Of a DNA stretch of 64,000 nucleotides, positions 50,788-61,464 are shown one piece after another. The notes under the pieces are model-generated. The model worked only from the letters and a program-made list of their open reading frames with translations. It did not search any database and was not told the origin of the DNA. The stretch is from positions 30,791 through 94,790 of the forward strand of contig CASEZY010000007.1 in assembly GCA_949292635.1 (NCBI GenBank), in the 5' to 3' direction. Source of the stretch: an uncultured Methanomassiliicoccales archaeon (GTDB lineage Archaea > Thermoplasmatota > Thermoplasmata > Methanomassiliicoccales > Methanomethylophilaceae). Position 1 is the first letter of the stretch, and each line of letters begins with the position of its first letter. A program made the translations under genes and the position numbers.

Positions 50788-51547
50788 GGCCGTCGTTGTC
50801 ATCAAGTCGATCGAGGACACCAACGCCTACAGCCGCACCATCAGATTCGATTGGGATGTGCCGGCGAGGCCGGGGCAGTTCCTCATGGTGTGGGCGCCGG
50901 GCATGGAGGAGATCCCCCTGTCGCTGTCATCCGTGGATGATGAGAAATCCGTCACGTTCAAGATCATCGGCGACGACACCCGCTTCCTGGGGTCGCTGAA
51001 GGCGGGTGACAGGATCCGTGTCCGCGGACCCTACGGCAACGGATACGACCTCTCGGCGGAGAGGATCCTGGTGGTGGGAGGAGGCATAGGCATCGCTCCC
51101 ATACTCCCGGTGCTGAGGGCGAAGAAGGTTGATGCGGTGTTCGCCGCCAGGGATTCGAAGGAGGTCGCTTACGCGGACCCCATCGGCGGGGAGCTGTGCG
51201 GACAGTATTGGATCTGCACCGACGACGGCAGCATGGGCGAGCACTGCAATGCGGTGCAGATGACCGAGAAGGTGCTCGACGCCAACGAGTACGACATGGT
51301 CATCGCCTGCGGACCGGAGGTCATGCTGTTCTTCCTGCTGAAGATGCTGAACTCCAGGAACATGAAGTGCCAGATGTCCCTGGAGAGGCACATGAAGTGC
51401 GGCGCCGGGATATGCGGCGCATGCATGATGGACTCCCATCGCGTCTGCAAGGACGGTCCGGTGTTCACCGGAGAGCAGATCTCCCAGATGAAGGACTTCG
51501 GTCGCGGGGGAAGGGACGCCACCGGCACTTTCGTGAGCTTCAGATGA
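50780..51547 (+). CDS. pyrK: Dihydroorotate dehydrogenase electron-transfer subunit
   Basis: A 255-residue FAD/[2Fe-2S] protein that passes electrons from PyrD to an acceptor. The N-terminal FAD domain has PARPGQFLMVW and IPLSLSSVDD. The nucleotide domain has ILVVGGGIGIAPILPVL. The C-terminal iron-sulfur ligands are in CGAGICGACMMDSHRVC. It overlaps the pyrD stop by 8 nt and the next gene by ATGA, so all three are coupled. Confidence 0.93.
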   Translation: MSEAVVVIKSIEDTNAYSRTIRFDWDVPARPGQFLMVWAPGMEEIPLSLSSVDDEKSVTFKIIGDDTRFLGSLKAGDRIRVRGPYGNGYDLSAERILVVGGGIGIAPILPVLRAKKVDAVFAARDSKEVAYADPIGGELCGQYWICTDDGSMGEHCNAVQMTEKVLDANEYDMVIACGPEVMLFFLLKMLNSRNMKCQMSLERHMKCGAGICGACMMDSHRVCKDGPVFTGEQISQMKDFGRGGRDATGTFVSFR

Positions 51548-51957
51548 CATCCCCTCACGGCACCATAACCGTGCACCACGGAAGCACCACGGTGCACATA
51601 CCCAGAGATGTCTTCCGTGGGGATGACGCCACCGTGGTGGAGGAGAAGGCCGAAGCATTCCGCTCCATGATCATGGAACGTTATCCCTGGATATCCTCCA
51701 ACGCCGTGGACGTGATCCTCAACAACGGCCGGAGGGAGATGATCTCGGTGCTGGAGGAGGAGACCCACGGCATCTCCACCGCCAGGGCGAAGGTGGAAAA
51801 GGGGGACATCGACGGAGCGATACGTCATCTCGAATCCTGGGCCGAGCGGTACCCCGAGGACCTGGATATCTGGTACATGATCGGGAACCTCTGTTTCAAG
51901 AAGGGTGACGCGGAGAGGGGCCACAAGGCCATGAACCGGGGACGCTCACTGATCTGA
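51544..51957 (+). CDS. TPR-like small protein
   Basis: A 137-residue protein with an N-terminal domain (VEEKAEAFRSMIMERYPWIS) and a tetratricopeptide-like C-terminus (KGDIDGAIRHLESWAERYPE, then DIWYMIGNLCFKKGDAERG). It is coupled to pyrK by a 4-nt overlap; a role in the pyrimidine complex is possible but unproven. Its 3' end overlaps the convergent gene by 12 nt. Confidence 0.72.
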   Translation: MTSPHGTITVHHGSTTVHIPRDVFRGDDATVVEEKAEAFRSMIMERYPWISSNAVDVILNNGRREMISVLEEETHGISTARAKVEKGDIDGAIRHLESWAERYPEDLDIWYMIGNLCFKKGDAERGHKAMNRGRSLI

Positions 51958-52782
51958 GAACAGGTCGTTGATGGCGTCCACCACCTCCGGCACCGTGGCT
52001 CCCCATGGTACCGATGCATGATTGCCCTGGATCCTGTGCCCGCTCTTCACCAGGCAGCATTTCGTTAAGGTCTTGACGCCGTCGTCGGGGACGTAATCCG
52101 CGGGACAGACGTTGAGGAACTCCGGTTGGTAGCCGTACAGCGATTTGAAGATCCTCTCGGAGAGGTGGCACCCTATGAGGGTGACCTCATGTTTCAACTC
52201 AGGAGCGCCGTCCAGGAAGTAGAATGGTTTGTCCGCCCTCAGGCCGGAGACCCTGCAGGGGAACATGACCGCCTCCGTCCCCACCTCGGGGATGCGGTCC
52301 GCCATGTCGATTACGTTCTCCTCCACCACTATGGGTTTCTCTATGTATCCCGAAGCGAGAGCGATCCTGACGAGAACGCCCAACTTCATGGGAGTCGGCG
52401 GGATGCTGTCGGTGACCCTCAGCACCATCGGTTCCATCCTGTAGGCGAAGCTGACATGGGAGAACAGTCCCTTGACCACCACGGCCTTGTCCGGGTACTC
52501 CATCTGAAGCGAAGCCAAGGCGGGGACGTTGATCACGTCCATCTCCGGACGTTCTATGAAGATCGTGTTCTCAGGCAGTGATATTATGTCGAAATCCTCC
52601 ACCTTGGAGAACAGCTGTCCGTTGTCCGGGCGGTGAAGCCCGACCACGGCGTAATCGTCCCTGTTCTTCAACACAAGGAACTCTGCCCTGCGGTAGGCAT
52701 TCCAATCCTTCATGGCCTCCGATATGCCCTCCTCTGTGAGGGGGAAGTCCACCTCCCGCAGCGACACGTCCTTGCAGTGCAT
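51946..52782 (-). CDS. Conserved archaeal hypothetical protein
   Basis: A 278-residue soluble protein that I do not recognise securely. It may belong to a methanogen-restricted uncharacterised family. Visible features are an N-terminal helical region (EGISEAMKDWNAYRRAEFLV) and strand-rich middle (DIISLPENTIFIERPEMDVI). A cysteine-containing C-terminus (CHLSERIFKSLYG, then NVCPADYVPDDGVKTLTKCC) follows. Three or more cysteines near the end could bind a cofactor. It is transcribed alone, divergent from glnN. Confidence 0.7.
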   Translation of the reverse strand: MHCKDVSLREVDFPLTEEGISEAMKDWNAYRRAEFLVLKNRDDYAVVGLHRPDNGQLFSKVEDFDIISLPENTIFIERPEMDVINVPALASLQMEYPDKAVVVKGLFSHVSFAYRMEPMVLRVTDSIPPTPMKLGVLVRIALASGYIEKPIVVEENVIDMADRIPEVGTEAVMFPCRVSGLRADKPFYFLDGAPELKHEVTLIGCHLSERIFKSLYGYQPEFLNVCPADYVPDDGVKTLTKCCLVKSGHRIQGNHASVPWGATVPEVVDAINDLFSDQ

Positions 52783-52871
52783 GGTCCCCCGGATGGGTTG
52801 CCCGTATTAATACACGGGCGCGTGACGCGAAACGGCGGTCAAAACGCGTCGTTTGTGTGATTTGTACAGTT

Positions 52872-52902
52872 TCTAACGGTGAAATGTTAGACAAATGTCT
52901 AA
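52872..52902. promoter_or_regulatory. Candidate operator upstream of glnN-gltB
   Basis: Overlapping inverted repeats occur: TCTAAC-N8-GTTAGA (52872-52891) and TTAGACA-AA-TGTCTAA (52887-52902). They lie about 35 bp upstream of the TATA box. They do not match the published NrpR operator form GGAA-N6-TTCC. Confidence 0.5.
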
Positions 52903-52933
52903 TCAATCTCCGATTAAATGATTATTCAACCAT

Positions 52934-52945
52934 AAAATATATAAA
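52934..52945 (+). promoter_or_regulatory. TATA box of glnN-gltB
   Basis: AAAATATATAAA is centred about 30 nt before the ATG at 52969. Confidence 0.55.
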
Positions 52946-52968
52946 CAAGATTAGCGGAATACGGGTTC

Positions 52969-55155
<2,187 letters not shown>

Positions 55156-55164
55156 GGCGGTCCC

Positions 55165-58100
55165 GTGAGGGTCGGGCTGTACGACTCCGGCAACGAGCAC
55201 GACGCCTGCGGTGTGGGGATGGCGGTGGCCATCGACGGCCATCGTCAGCACCGCATCGTGGAGTACGGTCTCGAGCTGCTGGAGAACATGGCTCACAGGG
55301 GCGCGGAGAACGGAGACGGCCGCACCGGCGACGGTGCGGGAATAATGGTCCAGGTGCCGCACAGGTTCATCGAGAGGATCGGGATACCGGTCCCCGAGGC
55401 GGGCCGCTACGGCACCGGACTGGTCTTCCTCCCCAAAGAGGGATGGGACCCCTTCCTGACATTGTTCCGGGAGGAATGCTCCCGGAGGGCACTTCATGTG
55501 ATAGAGGTAAGGGAGGTGCCCGTGGATCACACCGTCCCCGGGGAGATGGCCCTGGAACGGGAGCCCCGCATCGTCCAGGTCTTCGTCACTTCGTATGACA
55601 GCCCCGAGGTGCTCGAGCGCAAACTCTACAGGGTGCGCAAGGTCGTTAGCAACCGTGTCAACGCATCCGACATGGAAGGGAAGGAGGACTTCTACATCTG
55701 CAGCCTCTCCACCCGCACCATGGTCTACAAGGGGATGCTCACTCCGGAGCAGCTCCGCAGATACTATCCTGATCTCTCCGCCCCCGACTTCGAGTCGTCG
55801 GTGGCGATGGTGCATTCCAGATTCAGCACCAACACGCTTCCCGCCTGGAGGCTGGCGCAGCCCTTCAGGATGCTCTGCCACAACGGTGAGATCAACACCA
55901 TACGCTCCAACCGTTCGTGGATGGCCGCCAGGGAGGGGATGATGTCCTCCGAGGCCTTCCCGGACCTCTCAGAGTTGAGACCAATCGTCCAGGAGGGCAT
56001 GAGCGACAGTGCCTCACTGGACAACGTGTTCGAATTCCTTACCATGTCGGGAAGGGACATGCCCGGGGCACTCTCGGTGCTGATCCCGGAGTCCTGGAAC
56101 GACAAGAACCCCATCCCGGACAGTCTGAAGGCATACTACGAGTATCATTCGATCCTCATGGAGCCCTGGGACGGGCCCGCCGCGGTGCTGTTCACCGATG
56201 GCACGTTGGCAGGCGGGATGCTGGACCGCAACGGACTGCGTCCGGCCAGGTATGTGGTCACGGAGGACAACATGCTCATCATGGCGTCGGAGGCCGGCGT
56301 CATACCCACGGACAGGTACAGGATCGTGGAGTCCGGAAGGCTGAAACCGGGCAAGATGCTGATGGTTGACACCCGTGTCAACCGTGTCCTGCAGGACCCG
56401 GAGATCAAGTTGTCCCTTGCTTCGGCGTACCCGTACAGGGACTGGCTGGAGAGGAACCGCCTTGACCTCCTGACATTGTCGTCGGGAAGGCAGGTGGGCC
56501 GTACGGTCGCCGATTTCGAGAGGAAGCTGGCAGAGTTCGGATACACCGATGATGACGTGTCCCGTGTGATGGAGCCCATGATCGCCACTGGCAAGGAGGC
56601 TGTGGGTTCCGCGGGTTACGATGCTCCGCTGGCGCTGCTTTCCGATAGACCGCAGCATCTGTTCAATTACTTCAGACAGAGGTTCGCCCAGGTCACCAAC
56701 CCTCCGGTGGATCCCATTCGTGAAGAACTGGTGATGTCCATCACCGGATACATCGGCGGGGCCAGGCACAACATCCTGGACCCGGAACCGATGTTGGCCA
56801 AGGTCGTCAAGGCGAGGCACCCGGTGATCACCAACCGCGAGCTGGACCTTCTGAGGAACCTCCGCTACCGCGGATTCAAGGCCGTCACCATAGACACTAC
56901 CTTCCCCGAGGACGGAAGTCTCGAGGACGAGTTGGACCGTGTCCGCGCGGAGGCGGAGGCGGCCGTTGACGACGGTGCAGAGTTCGTTGTGTTGTCAGAT
57001 CGCAAGGCGGGAGGGGACAGGGTCCCCATGCCCTCGCTTCTCTCGATCGCTGCGGTGCACCGCCATCTGGTGGATACCGACAAGCGTCTGATGACCGCCC
57101 TGGTCGTGGAATCCGGCGAGCCCAGGAACGTGATGCACTTCGCATTGCTGATAGGATACGGCGCCAACGCCGTCAACCCCTACATGGCATTGGCGGTGGT
57201 GCAGGACCTTGCGGACAAGGGCAAGGTGAAGATGGACGCGGACACCGCAGAGGCCAATTACATCAAGGCCTGCGACAAAGGTCTCATGAAGATCATGTCC
57301 AAGATGGGCATCTCCACCATCCGTTCCTACCGCGGCTCCGGACTGTTCGAGATCATCGGATTGGATAAGGCGCTGTCGCACAAGGTGTTCGGGGACACCC
57401 CGTCGCCCGTCGGCGGCATAGGCATCGACGGCATCGCCGCCGAGTACAAGCGCATGCACGAGGACGCCAAGGGCGTCTCCGGATACGGCACCGACCGCGG
57501 CGAGTACACCAGCAGGAAGGACGGGGAGAGGCACAGTTGGAGCCCGGAGGCGGTGAAGCTTCTGCGCTCCGCCGCCAGGACCGGCGACGCCGACGAGTAC
57601 CGCAGGTTAGCGGACATCGTGGACGGCGGACGCTTCTTCCTCAGGGACCTGATGATGTTCAAGGGCGGAAGGGCGGTGCCTCTGGACGAGGTGGAGCCCG
57701 TCGAGAGCATCATGACCCGCTTCAAGTCCGCCGCCATATCCTTCGGGGCCATCAGCAAGGAGGCCCACGCGACTCTCGCCGAGGCGATGAACGCCGTGGG
57801 TTCCGAGAGCAACTCCGGGGAGGGAGGGGAGGACCCGGCGAGGTCGTTCCCCTACCCCGACGGGAGGAACGCCCGTTCCAAGGTGAGACAGATCGCCTCC
57901 GGAAGGTTCGGCGTCACCGCGGAGTATCTGGTGCACGCGGACGAGCTACAGATCAAGGTGGCCCAGGGTGCCAAGCCCGGAGAGGGCGGACAGTTGATGG
58001 GATTCAAGGTGGACCGCACCATCGCAGCGATAAGGCACACCATCCCCGGCATCACCCTCATATCCCCGCCGCCCCACCACGACATCTATTCCATCGAGGA

Positions 58101-59550
58101 TCTCAAACAACTGATCCACGACCTCAGGTGCATCAACCCCAAGGCCAAGATCAGCGTGAAGCTGGTGGCAGAGGCCGGCGTGGGCACGGTGGCCGCGGGA
58201 GTGGCCAAGTCCGGAGCGGACATCATCCTCATATCGGGAGGGGACGGAGGCACCGGCGCCAGCCCGCTGTCGTCCATAAGGTACGCGGGCTCCCCCTGGG
58301 AGACCGGGTTGGCGGAGGTGCAGCAGACGCTGATCCTCAACCGTCTCCGCGGAAGGGTCCGTCTGCAGGCTGACGGTCAGTTCAAGACCGCCAGGGATGT
58401 CGTCGCGGCAGCCATGCTGGGAGCCGAGGACTTCGGCTTCGCCACCGCTCCCATGGTGGCCATGGGATGCATCATGTGCAGAAGGTGCCAGACCAACACA
58501 TGTCCCGCAGGCATCGCCACCCAGGACCCGGAGCGCAGGAAGAAGTTCGACTCCTGTCCCGAGGACGTGATGCGCTATTGGAGGCTGATGGCGGAGGACG
58601 TAAGGCGTCTCCTGGCATCACTGGGTCTCCGTTCATTGGACGAGGCCGTCGGAAGAGCTGATATGCTCGTTCCCAGGACGGTGGAGGGCAAGGCCGCATC
58701 CGCCGATTTGTCCTCGCTTCTGACGGTGATCGAAGGCGAGAGGCGCTGCGGCGCCGGACAGCCCGACGACCCCATGAGCCAGGTGGACACCGCCATGATC
58801 CGCGATTGCGCCCCGGCACTGGAGTCCGGGAAGAAGGTGGCCCTCAGCTACCGCATAGGCAACACCGACCTCTCCGTCGGCGTGGGTCTTGCGGGAGAGA
58901 TAGCCAGATCCGCAAAGTCGTTGGATGACGGCACCGTGGACGTGACCTTCGTGGGCACTGCGGGACAGAGCTTCGGCGGATTCCTGCCCAAGGGCGTCAC
59001 CTTCCGTATGAAAGGCCTCGCCAACGACTACGTGGGCAAGGGACTCTCCGGAGGCATCATCTCCGTGGCTCCCGGACCTTCCGCCGGCGATGCCGTCGCC
59101 GCAGGCAACACCATCCTCTACGGGGCCACTTCAGGACAGCTGTATATCGCCGGTTCGGTGGGCGAGAGGTTCTGCGTGCGCAACAGCGGGGCCACCGCCG
59201 TCGCCGAAGGTGCCGGGGATCACTGCTGCGAGTACATGACCGGAGGGCGCGTGGTCGTCCTCGGACGCTGCGGCAGGAACTTCGCCGCCGGGATGTCCGC
59301 CGGTATAGCGTACGTCCTGGACGAGGACGGGGACTTCGACCGCCACTGCAACATGGATATGGTCGAGCTGTCCCTGGTGGAGAACCCTGCGGATGAGGCC
59401 GAGTTGAAGGGGATCATAGAGAACCATCTGAGGGAGACCGGTAGCCCCAAGGCCGCCGCGATCCTGGATGACTGGGTCTCTTATCTTCCCAGGTTCATCA
59501 AGGTCATGCCCGTAGGCTACAAACTGTTGTTGGAGCAGGAGTCCGAGTGA
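55165..59550 (+). CDS. gltB: Glutamate synthase, large subunit (full bacterial type)
   Basis: A 1461-residue enzyme converting glutamine and 2-oxoglutarate to two glutamates. The amidotransferase nucleophile is Cys15 in HDACGVGM, exposed after removal of a short propeptide. The synthase domain carries GGDGGTGASPLSSIRYAGSP. The 3Fe-4S ligands are in CIMCRRCQTNTCPAG. A GXGXG domain ends the protein (GRVVVLGRCGRNFAAGMSAG). Archaea often have split or partial GltB, so the single full-length chain is notable. No gltD follows. The start is GTG at 55165. Its last 34 nt overlap the convergent phospholipase gene. Confidence 0.95.
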   Translation: MRVGLYDSGNEHDACGVGMAVAIDGHRQHRIVEYGLELLENMAHRGAENGDGRTGDGAGIMVQVPHRFIERIGIPVPEAGRYGTGLVFLPKEGWDPFLTLFREECSRRALHVIEVREVPVDHTVPGEMALEREPRIVQVFVTSYDSPEVLERKLYRVRKVVSNRVNASDMEGKEDFYICSLSTRTMVYKGMLTPEQLRRYYPDLSAPDFESSVAMVHSRFSTNTLPAWRLAQPFRMLCHNGEINTIRSNRSWMAAREGMMSSEAFPDLSELRPIVQEGMSDSASLDNVFEFLTMSGRDMPGALSVLIPESWNDKNPIPDSLKAYYEYHSILMEPWDGPAAVLFTDGTLAGGMLDRNGLRPARYVVTEDNMLIMASEAGVIPTDRYRIVESGRLKPGKMLMVDTRVNRVLQDPEIKLSLASAYPYRDWLERNRLDLLTLSSGRQVGRTVADFERKLAEFGYTDDDVSRVMEPMIATGKEAVGSAGYDAPLALLSDRPQHLFNYFRQRFAQVTNPPVDPIREELVMSITGYIGGARHNILDPEPMLAKVVKARHPVITNRELDLLRNLRYRGFKAVTIDTTFPEDGSLEDELDRVRAEAEAAVDDGAEFVVLSDRKAGGDRVPMPSLLSIAAVHRHLVDTDKRLMTALVVESGEPRNVMHFALLIGYGANAVNPYMALAVVQDLADKGKVKMDADTAEANYIKACDKGLMKIMSKMGISTIRSYRGSGLFEIIGLDKALSHKVFGDTPSPVGGIGIDGIAAEYKRMHEDAKGVSGYGTDRGEYTSRKDGERHSWSPEAVKLLRSAARTGDADEYRRLADIVDGGRFFLRDLMMFKGGRAVPLDEVEPVESIMTRFKSAAISFGAISKEAHATLAEAMNAVGSESNSGEGGEDPARSFPYPDGRNARSKVRQIASGRFGVTAEYLVHADELQIKVAQGAKPGEGGQLMGFKVDRTIAAIRHTIPGITLISPPPHHDIYSIEDLKQLIHDLRCINPKAKISVKLVAEAGVGTVAAGVAKSGADIILISGGDGGTGASPLSSIRYAGSPWETGLAEVQQTLILNRLRGRVRLQADGQFKTARDVVAAAMLGAEDFGFATAPMVAMGCIMCRRCQTNTCPAGIATQDPERRKKFDSCPEDVMRYWRLMAEDVRRLLASLGLRSLDEAVGRADMLVPRTVEGKAASADLSSLLTVIEGERRCGAGQPDDPMSQVDTAMIRDCAPALESGKKVALSYRIGNTDLSVGVGLAGEIARSAKSLDDGTVDVTFVGTAGQSFGGFLPKGVTFRMKGLANDYVGKGLSGGIISVAPGPSAGDAVAAGNTILYGATSGQLYIAGSVGERFCVRNSGATAVAEGAGDHCCEYMTGGRVVVLGRCGRNFAAGMSAGIAYVLDEDGDFDRHCNMDMVELSLVENPADEAELKGIIENHLRETGSPKAAAILDDWVSYLPRFIKVMPVGYKLLLEQESE

Positions 59551-60326
59551 CCCGAGAAGGTCCTGCCGAACCCTTCAACGGGGGAGGCGGGATCCTCCGA
59601 CCTCTTTATTAGCAGGGGCATCAGCCCCGCCGCTTTCCTCACGCAGTCGTCGTACATCTCACGGAGCTTAGCGGTGCTCTCCGTGCATTCCGGATCGGGC
59701 TTGCGGGTCAGCAGCATCCCTCCGATCAGGTCGTACGCGCCGTGTTTCCTGATGGTGTGCTTGACGAACGCCCTGCGTATCGGACCCGTCACCAGAAGCT
59801 CGTTGTTGGAGACCATGTCGTACAGTGCCTGCAACGCCTCCTCTGATGTCACACCCATCACCGCGGCCAGCACATCCGCGTACCTCTTGGACGGGAAGAT
59901 GTGCGATGCCAGCATCTCGTATCTGGGGTCCAGACCGTCTTCGGTGAGCAATTGACGGTCCAGGTCCCCTTCGATGCGGGTGTGGGTGATCCCACGCCCC
60001 TCCACCGTGTGTATGTACGGGTGGCACTCGCTGTCCAGGACGTAATGGCATAGGAATCCCATCAGATACGAGCGCACCATCTCGGGATCCAAGCCCTTCA
60101 CCTGCCTTCTGGAGGGGAACAGCACTTCCGCTCCCGTGAGATCGTGCAGGGTCATACCCCTCTCCCTCACCGGTCCCGGGTGCATTACGTCGTAGTAGAA
60201 CAGCACGTCCGGTCCGTGGAGACCGATGTCGTACAGCCTGCGGTCGGTGACCAGGGATGCCGTCTCCGGGTCCAGGGCATTCAGCACGTCCGCACCGAAC
60301 CTGCGGTGGGCGTAGGTGGATGGCAT
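59517..60326 (-). CDS. Zinc-dependent phospholipase C-like protein
   Basis: A 269-residue protein of the PF00882-like zinc phospholipase C/S1-P1 nuclease-like fold. Multiple conserved His/Asp are visible: STYAHRRFG, DIGLHGPDVLFYY, FLCHYVLDSECHPYIH. The metal ligands are thus present, but the real substrate in archaea is unknown. The start at 60326 (MPSTYAH) is supported by GAGG 5 nt upstream and by the conserved His near the N-terminus; the frame is open to 60398. No signal peptide is visible, so it is probably cytoplasmic. Confidence 0.82.
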   Translation of the reverse strand: MPSTYAHRRFGADVLNALDPETASLVTDRRLYDIGLHGPDVLFYYDVMHPGPVRERGMTLHDLTGAEVLFPSRRQVKGLDPEMVRSYLMGFLCHYVLDSECHPYIHTVEGRGITHTRIEGDLDRQLLTEDGLDPRYEMLASHIFPSKRYADVLAAVMGVTSEEALQALYDMVSNNELLVTGPIRRAFVKHTIRKHGAYDLIGGMLLTRKPDPECTESTAKLREMYDDCVRKAAGLMPLLIKRSEDPASPVEGFGRTFSGHSDSCSNNSL

Positions 60327-60437
60327 ACCCCTCGGAACCGCGGGCGGGATATACAATCCCTCCGCGGAGACTGGGTCCTTCACGAAGTCGGGGTCCAAGA
60401 AACGTTAAAATAGAACAAGATAATCGGGTTGTTCGGC

Positions 60438-60511
60438 GTCGAGGTATCACAGTGGCTATGAGCGGGACTGCAGATCCTGAGACGGGGGTTCAATTCCCTC
60501 CCTCGACTCCA
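60438..60511 (+). tRNA. tRNA-Cys (anticodon GCA)
   Basis: Acceptor GTCGAGG pairs with CCTCGAC. The discriminator is T, as expected for Cys, and the CCA end is encoded (60509-60511). The anticodon stem CGGGA/TCCTG encloses CTGCAGA, giving GCA. The T arm GGGGGTTCAATTCCCTC is intact. Confidence 0.95.
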
Positions 60512-60560
60512 ATCTTATAACATCTCATCTGTTCGCTCACACGTCCTTTCGCGTCTGCGT

Positions 60561-60618
60561 GTTTATAAGCGGAAGGGGCGTCCGACGTCACTCCTCAGAA
60601 ACCTCTCCGATGACGTCG
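60561..60618 (+). other. TATA element followed by a strong stem-loop, function unknown
   Basis: Between tRNA-Cys and tbp the sequence GTTTATAAGC (60561-60570) is followed by the perfect inverted repeat CGACGTCA-N20-TGACGTCG (60583-60618). There is no matching open reading frame. It could start a small RNA or be a regulator site. Confidence 0.35.
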
Positions 60619-60725
60619 CGAGCATCAATTAGTGTGTAGAGAAGATCCATGTCTGGCACATGTGTCTGAGGGGGTATCGGAAGGCGCACATCGTAAATAT
60701 CAGAAAACGGCTCTGTTCAAATACC

Positions 60726-60745
60726 TTTATATAGTCTATATAAAT
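60726..60745. promoter_or_regulatory. Palindromic double TATA element of tbp
   Basis: TTTATATAG-T-CTATATAAAT contains the perfect palindrome TATATAG-T-CTATATA at 60728-60742. The upstream TATA is correctly spaced for the ATG at 60757; the second is too close to it to initiate this gene. Confidence 0.55.
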
Positions 60746-60756
60746 ACCGCCAGACC

Positions 60757-61320
60757 ATGGATAAGGAAGACGAAGGCATCATGAACATCGAGAACGTGGT
60801 CGCCTCCACCTCTCTCGGACAGGAGCTCGACCTCAACGTGATCGAGGATTCTCTCGAGGGTGCGGAGTACAACCCTCAGCAGTTCCCGGGTCTCGTCTAC
60901 AGGCTCAAGGAGCCCAAGACCGCCACCCTCCTGTTCAGGAGCGGCAAGGTCGTGTGCACCGGGGCCAAGAGTCTCAGCGACGTGAAGGTCGCCATCGGCA
61001 AGGTCAAGGAGGACCTGAAGAGGGCCAACATCAACATCACCATCGAGCCCAAGGTGGAGGTGCAGAACATCGTCGCTTCCTCCGACCTCCACCAGGAGAT
61101 CAACCTGAACACCGTGGCAATCACCCTCGGTCTGGAGAAGGTGGAGTACGAGCCCGAGCAGTTCCCCGGTCTCGTCTACAGGCTGGACGACCCCAAGGTG
61201 GTCGTGCTACTGTTCGGCTCCGGAAAGATGGTCTGCACCGGCGCCAAGGTCCCCGAGGACGTGGTCCGCGCGGTGAAGAAGATCGCCGCCGAGCTCAGGT
61301 CCGCCAGCCTGATGGTCTGA
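60757..61320 (+). CDS. tbp: TATA-box-binding protein
   Basis: A 187-residue general transcription factor made of two direct repeats of the saddle domain (about residues 9-95 and 99-186). Both carry the motif PQQFPGLVYRL or PEQFPGLVYRL and a terminal TGAK (VVCTGAKS, MVCTGAKV). It binds the TATA box and recruits TFB and RNA polymerase. Its own promoter contains two overlapping TATA sequences in a perfect palindrome. A UUCG-type terminator hairpin follows the gene. Confidence 0.97.
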   Translation: MDKEDEGIMNIENVVASTSLGQELDLNVIEDSLEGAEYNPQQFPGLVYRLKEPKTATLLFRSGKVVCTGAKSLSDVKVAIGKVKEDLKRANINITIEPKVEVQNIVASSDLHQEINLNTVAITLGLEKVEYEPEQFPGLVYRLDDPKVVVLLFGSGKMVCTGAKVPEDVVRAVKKIAAELRSASLMV

Positions 61321-61330
61321 TCATTTTCCT

Positions 61331-61348
61331 GCCCGCCTTCGGGCGGGC
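61331..61348 (+). terminator. Terminator hairpin after tbp
   Basis: GCCCGCC-TTCG-GGCGGGC is a perfect 7-bp stem with a TTCG tetraloop, followed by GCCATCCCTTTTC. Confidence 0.7.
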
Positions 61349-61464
61349 GCCATCCCTTTTCATAATCGCATTTCATCCTGTTCTCATCGCCTCGATATCC
61401 GACGACCCCGTCGTTCACGGGCGCATTTCGCTGTTTCAAATACGAGCACATCATTCCCCGGGAC

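Noticed and set aside
60606..60670. C/D-box small RNA
   Set aside because: GATGA and CTGA occur 60 nt apart, but the C box is imperfect and no C'/D' pair is visible.
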